Below, piece by piece: positions 1 through 5,662 of a DNA stretch of 6,280 nt. The DNA comes from Chloroflexota bacterium (GTDB lineage: Bacteria > Chloroflexota > Anaerolineae > Promineifilales > Promineifilaceae): positions 1-6,280 of the forward strand of contig JAJRTP010000419.1 of NCBI GenBank assembly GCA_024278255.1, in the 5' to 3' direction. The position numbers and the translations under genes are program-made. A model generated the notes under the pieces. The model searched no databases and was not told the DNA's origin. It was given only the letters and a program-made list of their open reading frames with translations. Position 1 is the first letter of the stretch; every line of letters begins with the position of its first letter.

Positions 1-1494
1 ATTAGCAATCTCCGCATAACGCCCCGTAGCATACGCCGGTTGAATCCACAAAAACGGAGCTGCGGCCGCCACAAGAAACATAAATCCGGCCAGCCCGCCC
101 ACAATCCAACGGGACGGCCGTGGCGGCAGCCAACCCACCAATCCCACCACCAACAGCACACACAACGCTGACAACGCCGTAAACACCAGCCGTCCCTGTG
201 ACGACCAGGTAGTCGTAGCCCATTTGATCAGGCCATAGACAACGGCCGACGCAAACAGAAAGCAAACTACCAGGGCAAAATACCGTTCTACAAAAAGGAA
301 GAGATTGGAAATTAGAGATTGGAAACCATTTACAGCAAACTTCCAATCCTTCAATAACTTAAAAATATAAACAACAAACCCCACGACCGCCAAAACCAAC
401 ACCCCATTCAAAACTGCATAAATCCAGGCGGGCATGGGAATATTGACGCCGCCGAACAGCCCCCAATAGGCCATCATGAAGCCATGCCGCTCGCTCCATA
501 ACTGGATGAGGGAGGCGGGGTGGGCACGTTGGCCCAAGACGGCGATAAAGGCGCTCCAGCCCAGCAGATCGCCATAGAGGTTCAGATTGCGCACGTACCA
601 CCAACCGGCAATCAGCAGCGCCGGAATCATGGTAAGGCCAAAGATGAGGATGCCCCGGCCCAATACAGCCAGCCATTGCCGCCAGGCCAGATCGCCCCCT
701 CCCGTTTTTACCCGGTACGCTTGCCATTGGGAGAGTACGGCCGTGCCCCCCACCAACGGAATCAAAGCTAACGTCCCCTCCTTCGTCAACAACGCCAGCC
801 CCACTACTCCCCCAATCAACAACCATCGCCCTGCATACTGAAAACTGAAAACTGAAAACTGCTTACCGGCCACCGAATACCGCTTACCGACCATCCGTAT
901 CAGCAACAACAGCGCTAACGAGGCCAGCGGAATCGCCAGATTGTCATTATTCACCGCACCGCTGATGAAAATAAACATAGGCATGAAAGCATTCACGGCC
1001 GCTGCCCCCAGGCCAATCTCCGGCCGATCCGGAACCGCTTCCCGGCCGATGCGATACGTTAGATAAACCGTCGCCGCCCCCAGCAAGACGGAAAACAGTC
1101 TGACTATGCGCACAGCTAACAGCGTCCCTTGGAGCGGACTCCAGGCCGGATTGTGTACTGCCAGATTATTATTGCCGTCGGCCGTGATGATACCGTTGTC
1201 CACGTGCGGATTCAGCCAGCGAATTGTCTCCATATCCGCGGTATCAATCCAAAAGGTCAGCGCCGCGCCCAAGTAATAATAGAGCGGTGGCTGGCTGGCT
1301 TCCTGATGCCAGGGGCCGGCCAACGCCGGATCGAACACCTGCACCGGCAGCGGGTTCCCATCCGCCAGATGGCGCACCATCGGGTAATGCCACAACTCAT
1401 CTGACGCCTCAAAAACCGGCGTAGTGATGGCATAAATCACGCCCAGCAAAATAAACAGAGCCAAAATCAAGGCAATCCAGCGTTTCTCGGTCAT
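1..1494 (-). CDS. Polytopic membrane glycosyltransferase, GT-C / family 39-like, partial at its C-terminal end
   Basis: The frame is open for 498 codons from an ATG at 1494 to the window edge, with no stop, so the C-terminus is missing. The protein begins with a membrane helix (about residues 6-24) followed by an outside loop with FEASDELWHY (28-37) and QPPLYYYLGA (68-77). An acidic D/E pair after the first helix and a QPPLYY motif are typical of GT-C enzymes of the PMT/ArnT/DUF2142 type, which transfer sugars from polyprenyl-phosphate donors on the outer face of the membrane. Further hydrophobic segments lie near 160-200, 223-247, 276-299, 356-379, 405-425, 436-456 and 463-484; GLALLTKEG after the fourth is also family-typical. 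Two cytoplasmic or connecting loops are enlarged by repeat-derived sequence (about 201-220 and 382-403). No strong Shine-Dalgarno is visible before the ATG. The acceptor and sugar cannot be told from sequence. It is probably a separate function from the SUF genes upstream. Confidence 0.75.
   Translation of the reverse strand, partial: MTEKRWIALILALFILLGVIYAITTPVFEASDELWHYPMVRHLADGNPLPVQVFDPALAGPWHQEASQPPLYYYLGAALTFWIDTADMETIRWLNPHVDNGIITADGNNNLAVHNPAWSPLQGTLLAVRIVRLFSVLLGAATVYLTYRIGREAVPDRPEIGLGAAAVNAFMPMFIFISGAVNNDNLAIPLASLALLLLIRMVGKRYSVAGKQFSVFSFQYAGRWLLIGGVVGLALLTKEGTLALIPLVGGTAVLSQWQAYRVKTGGGDLAWRQWLAVLGRGILIFGLTMIPALLIAGWWYVRNLNLYGDLLGWSAFIAVLGQRAHPASLIQLWSERHGFMMAYWGLFGGVNIPMPAWIYAVLNGVLVLAVVGFVVYIFKLLKDWKFAVNGFQSLISNLFLFVERYFALVVCFLFASAVVYGLIKWATTTWSSQGRLVFTALSALCVLLVVGLVGWLPPRPSRWIVGGLAGFMFLVAAAAPFLWIQPAYATGRYAEIAN
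301..349. repeat. Heptad array inside the glycosyltransferase gene, with inverted copy
   Basis: On the plus strand the units GAGATTG, GAAATTA, GAGATTG, GAAACCA follow each other at period 7 (301-328). An inverted copy, TTCCAATC, sits at 341-348 and pairs exactly with GATTGGAA at 317-324 across a 16-base loop. The segment is read through by the minus-strand gene as part of the loop between two membrane helices (FQSLISNLF region, about residues 390-398). It is similar in style to the intergenic arrays elsewhere in the window. Confidence 0.6.
837..899. repeat. Heptad array ACTGAAA/ACCGNNN inside the glycosyltransferase gene
   Basis: Plus-strand units at period 7: ACTGAAA three times (837-857), ACTGCTT, ACCGGCC, ACCGAAT, ACCGCTT, ACCGACC (to 892), then a decayed ATCCGTA. 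Each unit starts AC and the first three are identical. On the minus strand the frame stays open and the translation shows a heptapeptide repeat, GKRYSVA then GKQFSVF (residues 203-216), because three 7-base units equal seven codons. The location is the loop between the helix ending LALLLLIRM and the one starting RWLLIGG. Confidence 0.8.
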
Positions 1495-1620
1495 AGACGC
1501 CTGATTTTACCTGTAACAGACTGCCTTGCCACTGCCGGTTTATATACGACTTAGATACGGGAGTAAGGGGTGAGGAAATGGGGGAGTGAGGGGATACGCA
1601 TCACGCTTTCACGCATCGCG
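1495..1620. other. Spacer between sufU and the glycosyltransferase gene
   Basis: This 126-base gap separates the end of sufU from the next start. Its sufU-proximal half is repeat (separate entry). The half nearest the glycosyltransferase is not repetitive and contains, on the minus strand, GTATATAAA (about 1539-1547), which could be a -10 box; I see no convincing -35 partner. No hairpin followed by a T run marks a terminator for sufU. Whether the glycosyltransferase is co-transcribed with the SUF genes or has its own promoter here cannot be decided from sequence. Confidence 0.4.
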
Positions 1621-1624
1621 TCAT
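1556..1624. repeat. G-rich purine array plus ACGCATC heptads behind sufU
   Basis: Two arrays lie side by side. At 1559-1593 the plus strand has GGGAGTAAGGGG and GGGAGTGAGGGG as near-identical direct copies with a GTGAGGAAATGG-type link. At 1596-1624 the units ACGCATC, ACGCTTTC, ACGCATC, GCGTCAT follow at period 7-8, and the last unit contains the sufU stop codon (complement of 1621-1623). The ACGC-type unit is related to the ACGCAAT units between sufD and the sulfurtransferase. Confidence 0.6.
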
Positions 1625-2037
1625 GCTTCGTCATCTATGTGCTGGTGCAAACTCTTCGGGTCGGGCATCCCATACGCCCCCGCTTTGAGGACTTTCAGGG
1701 AAAGCAAGGCGCATTTCACCCGCGCCATGCTCAGAGGCACGCCAATCATCTCCAGCAGTTCCTCTTTGGAGAAATTACGCACTTCTTCCAGCGTCAGGCC
1801 CTTGACGGCATCTGTGAGCAGGGACGCGGATGCCTGGCTGATAGCACAGCCATCCCCGCTCCAGGCAATATCGGCGACACGGCCGTTTTCATCCAGCTTC
1901 ACATCAACCTCAATCACATCGCCACAAAGGGGATTGTCCTCTTCGTAAGTCCAGTCCGCATCCTCCAGGTGGCCGTAATTCAACGGATTTTGGTACAAGT
2001 CTATAATTTGTTCACGGTACATGCTTTCGTCTAACAT
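1621..2037 (-). CDS. sufU: SufU-type Fe-S assembly sulfur acceptor, short form
   Basis: This 138-residue protein belongs to the IscU/SufU (NifU N-terminal) fold. It shows the three conserved cysteines with their usual neighbours: NPLCGD (C38, D40), GDGCAISQASAS (C64) and ARVKCALLSLKVL (C109). The residue before the third cysteine is Lys, as in SufU, not His, as in IscU scaffolds. In SufU the Cys/Asp ligands hold zinc, and the protein accepts persulfide sulfur from SufS for passing to SufBCD in the cytoplasm. The C64-C109 spacing is 45 residues, compared with about 62 in Bacillus subtilis SufU as I recall it, so the insert usual in SufU is missing. It follows sufS by 62 bases, which fits a SufS-SufU pair. 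No Shine-Dalgarno is seen before the ATG at 2037; a second ATG at codon 6 is possible. Confidence 0.93.
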   Translation of the reverse strand: MLDESMYREQIIDLYQNPLNYGHLEDADWTYEEDNPLCGDVIEVDVKLDENGRVADIAWSGDGCAISQASASLLTDAVKGLTLEEVRNFSKEELLEMIGVPLSMARVKCALLSLKVLKAGAYGMPDPKSLHQHIDDEA

Positions 2038-2040
2038 AAT

Positions 2041-2072
2041 TTAATCATTGGGTAACTGGGTAATTGCCCAGC
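2041..2072. repeat. Octad array between sufS and sufU
   Basis: Units TCATTGGG, TAACTGGG, TAATTGCC run at period 8 (2045-2068). They match the TAATTGGG array between sufB and sufD. The end of the array also forms an interrupted palindrome, CTGGGTAATTGCCCAG (2057-2072), with a five-base-pair stem. It lies just upstream of the sufU start, taking the place where a ribosome binding site would be. Confidence 0.6.
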
Positions 2073-2099
2073 CTTAAAATATCTCTTCCACTGTTTGTA

Positions 2100-3326
2100 T
2101 TATAACCGAAAAACCTTTTTGGCCCGATGCAAACTTGCCACCAATTTATCTATTTCTTCGGTGGTGGTGTGGACATAAAAACTGGCGCGGGCAGTGGAAT
2201 TGATGCCCAATTTGTGGTGCAGAGGCATGGCGCAATGATGCCCGGCGCGAATGGCAATGCCGTCCTTATCCAGCAGTTCGGCAATGTCGTGGGGGTGTAT
2301 CCCCTCCAGCGTGAAAGCAGTTACACCGCCACGCTGCGAGGCCGGCGGCCCGATGACGCGCAAACCGCCCACTTCGCTCAATGCTTCCAGGGCATAGTTG
2401 GTGATGAATTGTTCATGGGCATGGACGTTTTCCATCCCTAACCCGTTCAGATAATCAACTGCCGCGCCAAAACCAATCCCTTCGGCGATGGCCGGTGTGC
2501 CCGCTTCAAATTTCCAGGGTAGTTCATTCCAGGTAGAGCCTTCCAGGGTGACGCGGCGAATCATGTCACCCCCGGCCTGGAAAGGAGGCATGGCTTCCAG
2601 TAAGGCTCGTTTACCATACAAAATGCCAATCCCGGTAGGCCCACACATTTTATGGGCGGAAAAGGCCATAAAATCGCAGTCCCAATCTTGCACGTCAAGG
2701 GGCATGCGCGGCGCAGCCTGGGCGGCGTCTACCAGGGCAATGGCTCCGGCGTCGTGGGCCAGTTTGACCAGTTGTTTGACGGGATTGACGGTGCCGAATA
2801 CGTTGGATACGGCCGTAAACGCAAAAATCTTCGTCCGCTCCGTCAGTAGCGCGGGGACGGCCGTCAAATCCAGCGTCCCATCCGCCAGAAACGGCACATA
2901 TTTAATAACCGCTCCCTTCTCCTCCGCCAAAACCTGCCAGGGCACCAGGTTGGCGTGATGCTCCATCTCCGTCAGCAAAATCTCATCCCCCGCCTGAATG
3001 TTAGCCCGGCCCCAACTGTAAGCCACCAGGTTGATACCCTCCGTCGTGTTGCTGACGTAAATAACCTCAGCCGGATCAGGGGCATTGATGAAGCGGGCAA
3101 TTTTGGCGCGCGCTGCCTCGTAGGCGTTAGTCGCTTCCTCACTCAGGCGGTGAATACCGCGATGGACGTTGGCATTGGTGTGGCGATAATAATCATCCAT
3201 CGCCTCAATTACCTGCACCGGCTTTTGCGATGAAGCGGCGCTGTCCAGATAGATCAGCGGCACGCCGGGGTATACTTCCGTGGCTAAAATGGGAAAATCG
3301 GAGCGGATTTGCGGGACGTTTAACAT
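2100..3326 (-). CDS. sufS: SufS, group II cysteine desulfurase
   Basis: This 408-residue PLP enzyme (aminotransferase class V, SufS/CsdB group) removes sulfur from L-cysteine, giving alanine and an enzyme persulfide for Fe-S cluster building. Visible key residues are the PLP-stacking His in EMEHHANLVPW (H123), VDAAQ (D200, Q203), the Schiff-base Lys in FSAHKMCGPTG (K226), the persulfide Cys in RAGHHCAMP (C365), and Arg in STARAS (R380). The length and the start MLNVPQIRSDFPIL match the family's full length. His346 in HPHD, 19 residues before C365, matches the position of the B. subtilis SufS histidine that takes part in zinc ligand exchange with SufU, which fits the adjacent sufU. The stop is 62 bases from sufU. 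The upstream 80 bases are almost entirely heptad repeat and show no Shine-Dalgarno. Confidence 0.97.
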   Translation of the reverse strand: MLNVPQIRSDFPILATEVYPGVPLIYLDSAASSQKPVQVIEAMDDYYRHTNANVHRGIHRLSEEATNAYEAARAKIARFINAPDPAEVIYVSNTTEGINLVAYSWGRANIQAGDEILLTEMEHHANLVPWQVLAEEKGAVIKYVPFLADGTLDLTAVPALLTERTKIFAFTAVSNVFGTVNPVKQLVKLAHDAGAIALVDAAQAAPRMPLDVQDWDCDFMAFSAHKMCGPTGIGILYGKRALLEAMPPFQAGGDMIRRVTLEGSTWNELPWKFEAGTPAIAEGIGFGAAVDYLNGLGMENVHAHEQFITNYALEALSEVGGLRVIGPPASQRGGVTAFTLEGIHPHDIAELLDKDGIAIRAGHHCAMPLHHKLGINSTARASFYVHTTTEEIDKLVASLHRAKKVFRL

Positions 3327-3332
3327 GAGTTT

Positions 3333-3415
3333 CAGTTTTCAGTATTCAGTGATCAGTTTTCAGTTACTTTAACACTGAACACTGAAAACTGCACACTGAA
3401 AACTGGTTACTGGCT
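3333..3415. repeat. Head-to-head CAGTTTT/ACTGAAA heptad array between sulfurtransferase and sufS
   Basis: The left half reads CAGTTTT, CAGTATT, CAGTGAT, CAGTTTT, CAGTTAC (3333-3367). The right half reads ACTGAAC, ACTGAAA, ACTGCAC, ACTGAAA, ACTGGTT, ACTGGCT (3374-3415). The halves are reverse complements in register, so 3333-3364 and 3374-3405 can pair at about 27 of 32 positions around a 9-base loop. The last two units contain the stop and the final Ser-Gln codons of the sulfurtransferase gene. The same ACTGAAA unit recurs inside the glycosyltransferase gene at 837-857. Confidence 0.85.
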
Positions 3416-4270
3416 TTTCGACGGATTCTCAATCGGCACGCCCACCAGATTGCCCCATTCTGTCCAGGAACCATCGTAATTGCGCACGTTACGGTAGCCA
3501 AGCAGGTAAGTGAGGACAAACCAAGTGTGGGAACTGCGCTCACCGATGCGGCAGTAAGCTACCACGTTATCATCAGGGGAGAGGCCCTGCTCTTCTTCGT
3601 AGATGGCGCGGAGTTCGTCGGCCGTTTTGAAGGCGCCGTCTTCCGCTACGGCCCGGCTCCAGGGCACATTGACTGCGCCTTTGATGTGGCCGCCGCGTAA
3701 AGCGCCTTCCTGGGGCATTCCCGGCATATGCAGCAGTTCGCCGCGGTACTCTTCCGGGCTGCGCACGTCTACCAATGGATGACTTTCGTAAACGTGTGTC
3801 ATGACCTGATCCCGGAAAGCGCGGATTTTGTAATCGGCGCGCATGGCCGGTTTGTACTTGGCGCGGGGGAATGCGGGGACTTCACGGGTCATTTCCCGGC
3901 CTTCAGCCAGCCACTTTTTACGGCCGCCATCCATCACCCGGCAATCTTCGTGGCCGAATAATTTAAAGACCCAGAAAGCGTAGCAGGCCCACCAGTTATT
4001 TTTGTCGCCATAGAAAACGACGGTTGTATCGTTGCTGATGCCGTTGCGGGCCATCAATTCCGCAAAGCTGGTTTCGTCCAGGTAATCGCGGCGGATAGCG
4101 TCGTTCAAGTCGGCAATCCAGTCAATGTGGGCCGCGTTGGGGATGTGGCCGGTGCTGTAAAGCAGCACGTCTTCGTTGGACTCTACCAGCCGGATGTTGT
4201 CGGTGTTTGCCAGATTTTCTGCTACCCAATCGGTTGTTACCAAAACTTCGGGATGTACATATCCTTTCAT
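3407..4270 (-). CDS. Two-domain rhodanese-type sulfurtransferase in the suf operon
   Basis: This 287-residue protein has two rhodanese domains (about 8-128 and 150-283). The C-terminal one carries the active loop CRIGERSSHTWF (C240), the form found in thiosulfate sulfurtransferases of the actinobacterial CysA/SseA type. The N-terminal domain has Asp (D89, in FYGDKNN) where a catalytic Cys would be, as is normal for the inactive half. GHIPNAAHIDW and GGHIKGAVNVPW are the expected rhodanese motifs. Such enzymes carry sulfane sulfur on the Cys, classically from thiosulfate; the real donor and acceptor here are unknown. Lying between sufD and sufS, it may feed sulfur into, or protect, Fe-S assembly (inference). 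The start at 4270 is well supported by AGGAAG six bases upstream. No signal peptide is visible, so it should be cytoplasmic. Its last codons lie in a heptad array. Confidence 0.92.
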   Translation of the reverse strand: MKGYVHPEVLVTTDWVAENLANTDNIRLVESNEDVLLYSTGHIPNAAHIDWIADLNDAIRRDYLDETSFAELMARNGISNDTTVVFYGDKNNWWACYAFWVFKLFGHEDCRVMDGGRKKWLAEGREMTREVPAFPRAKYKPAMRADYKIRAFRDQVMTHVYESHPLVDVRSPEEYRGELLHMPGMPQEGALRGGHIKGAVNVPWSRAVAEDGAFKTADELRAIYEEEQGLSPDDNVVAYCRIGERSSHTWFVLTYLLGYRNVRNYDGSWTEWGNLVGVPIENPSKSQ

Positions 4271-4276
4271 TTATCG

Positions 4277-4282
4277 CTTCCT
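4277..4282 (-). promoter_or_regulatory. Ribosome binding site of the sulfurtransferase gene
   Basis: AGGAAG on the minus strand ends six bases before the ATG at 4270. It is the only clear Shine-Dalgarno in the window; the other starts have repeat or AT-rich sequence in that place. Confidence 0.7.
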
Positions 4283-4295
4283 GTTTAACGAGGAA

Positions 4296-4362
4296 ACGTA
4301 TTGCGTATGGCGTATTGCGTAAAAAGGAAAAAGCACGCAATACGCCATACGCAATACGCTCA
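4296..4362. repeat. Perfect inverted heptad array between sufD and the sulfurtransferase gene
   Basis: The left arm has ACGTATT, GCGTATG, GCGTATT, GCGTAAA (4296-4323); the right arm has ACGCAAT, ACGCCAT, ACGCAAT, ACGCTCA (4335-4362). Bases 4297-4320 and 4335-4358 are exact reverse complements (24 base pairs) around a purine-rich 14-base loop. Each arm is itself a direct repeat of CGTATTGCGT or its complement. The last unit contains the sufD stop codon (complement of 4360-4362). In the transcript it would fold into a strong hairpin. No T run follows it on the minus strand, so it does not look like a classical intrinsic terminator; a role in mRNA stability or attenuation is possible. Confidence 0.9.
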
Positions 4363-5655
4363 ATATATTTTCTCGACAATCCGGTCAAAGATGCGGTTAC
4401 GCACGCCTTCAAAAGGTATGCGGCGCATCAGCGGGTCGAAAAAGCCCTGTACGGACATTTCGACGGCCGTTTCCCGCGGAATGCCGCGGCTCATCAGGTA
4501 GAAAATTTCTTCCGGGTCCAGTTGGCCGATGGCCGAAGCGTGAGTGCAGATAACGTCGTCTGCCTCAATTTCCAGACCGGGGATGGAGTCGGCGCGGGCT
4601 GTTTTGTCCAGCATCAGGTTACGGTTAGCCTGAAAGCCGTCAATTCTCTGCGAACCGGGCAACGCTTTAATCATGCCTTGCCAGACGGTACGGGATTTTT
4701 CCCGCAGCGCCCCTTTGTAGAGCAGGTCGCTGGTAGTGTCCGGAGCGTTGTGGTTTTGCTGGGTATCCAGGTCGAGATGTTGACGGCCGTTGGTGAAGAA
4801 AATCCCACTCATGCGGCCCCAGCCACCCGGCCCGTCCAGGTCTAACGTCTGGAACGCTTTGGTCAGGCGCGTACCCATCATGCTGGTCACCCAATCCAGA
4901 CGGCCGTACCGGCCCACCCGGCCCCGCTCATGATTGAGCTGCCAAACATTGGTGCCGAAATCTTGTAGTCCGGCATAAATCAGGCTGGCATTGTCTTGCA
5001 CCAACAGTTCCACAGCACCATTATGCAAACCGCTTTTATCATTGTCTGCCGAAGCATACTCGTCCATAAAAACAGCTTCAGACCCTTCTTCCAGCACAAC
5101 CAGGGTGTGGGTGAAGGTTTTGCCATTGACGGACCAGAGGACGGTGTGCAAGGGAGCATTTGCCTGAACATTTCTCGGTACGTACAGGAAGGTGCCACCG
5201 CGCCAGAAAGCGGCGTGCAGGGCGGCAAATTTACCCTCGTCGGGACGGACGCCTTCGGTCATAAAGTATTTTTGGATGAGGTCGGGATATTCGGTTACGG
5301 CCGTACTCATATCGCAAAAAATCACGCCCTGTTCCCGCAGCTCATCACTCAACTCATACTGCTTCGTCACGCCGTCAATCTGCAGCAGACTGCCGCCAAC
5401 CTCGTCTTCCGTCAACTGTTCGCCCAAAAAGGAAGGGACTTCAGCATCTACGGCCGCATCCCCATTGATGGAGGGGCCAAACTCATCCCAGGGCATAAAG
5501 CGCAAATTCGTGCGCCGCCACGCCTCATCTTTCGTCGTCGGCATTGGCGTATTTTCATAAACCACAAACGCCCGCAAGCGAAATTCAAGCATCCATTCCG
5601 GTTCATTCAGGGATGCGGATAATTCTTTGACTGCTTCTTTGGTAAATGTATTCAT
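4360..5655 (-). CDS. sufD: SufD, Fe-S cluster assembly scaffold subunit
   Basis: This 431-residue protein is the SufD partner of the SufB-SufC-SufD complex, which assembles Fe-S clusters in the cytoplasm. The C-terminal part carries the SufB/SufD family signature: LEIEADDVICTHASAIG, then EEIFYLMSRGIPRETA (residues about 361-397). His372 in CTHAS matches E. coli SufD His360, a residue important at the SufB-SufD interface. The middle (about 150-350) is the family's beta-helix region. I chose the ATG at 5655 because the protein then starts MNTFTKEAVKELSASLNEP, as SufD proteins do. The frame is open further upstream to a TTG at 5712, but those 19 extra codons are encoded by an octad repeat and have no family character. 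It follows sufB by 61 bases and precedes the sulfurtransferase gene by 89. Confidence 0.94.
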   Translation of the reverse strand: MNTFTKEAVKELSASLNEPEWMLEFRLRAFVVYENTPMPTTKDEAWRRTNLRFMPWDEFGPSINGDAAVDAEVPSFLGEQLTEDEVGGSLLQIDGVTKQYELSDELREQGVIFCDMSTAVTEYPDLIQKYFMTEGVRPDEGKFAALHAAFWRGGTFLYVPRNVQANAPLHTVLWSVNGKTFTHTLVVLEEGSEAVFMDEYASADNDKSGLHNGAVELLVQDNASLIYAGLQDFGTNVWQLNHERGRVGRYGRLDWVTSMMGTRLTKAFQTLDLDGPGGWGRMSGIFFTNGRQHLDLDTQQNHNAPDTTSDLLYKGALREKSRTVWQGMIKALPGSQRIDGFQANRNLMLDKTARADSIPGLEIEADDVICTHASAIGQLDPEEIFYLMSRGIPRETAVEMSVQGFFDPLMRRIPFEGVRNRIFDRIVEKIY

Positions 5656-5662
5656 AATAATG

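Larger units (their letters stand above)
114..5304. repeat. Dispersed palindromic octamer ACGGCCGT (nine copies)
   Basis: Exact ACGGCCGT begins at 114, 737, 1879, 2809, 2857, 4463, 4783, 4900 and 5297. About ten more CGGCCG cores are present with one changed flank (for example near 63, 1021, 1043, 5451, 6058). An 8-base word is expected about 0.1 times in this length under equal base use. All nine copies lie in coding sequence: five read Thr-Ala-Val, three Asn/Tyr-Gly-Arg and one Arg-Pro-Ser, so more than one frame is used. This resembles the cyanobacterial HIP1 octamer in behaviour, with a different sequence. Confidence 0.7.

Noticed and set aside
2..826. Two minus-strand reading frames (2-346 and 359-826) as separate genes
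   Set aside because: They are out of frame with the continuous 498-codon membrane protein reading frame, which has coherent helices and family motifs over the same stretch.
837..899. CRISPR array
   Set aside because: Units are 7 bases with no spacers of 30 bases or so, and the region is read as protein.
301..899. Glycosyltransferase gene as a pseudogene disrupted by repeats
   Set aside because: I translated all 498 codons and found no stop or frameshift; both repeats are crossed in frame.
1621..2037. IscU scaffold rather than SufU
   Set aside because: The residue before the third Cys is Lys, not the His of IscU, and the gene sits next to sufS in a suf operon.
4296..4362. Intrinsic transcription terminator after sufD
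   Set aside because: The stem is strong but no T run follows on the minus strand, and sulfurtransferase, sufS and sufU continue the operon in the same direction.
4296..4362. Insertion sequence or transposon end
   Set aside because: There is no transposase gene nearby and no target duplication; the structure is fully described by heptad units.
4207..5622. Plus-strand reading frames of 200 or more codons opposite sufD
   Set aside because: They lie antisense to a well-conserved gene, have no recognisable motif and follow from its codon bias.
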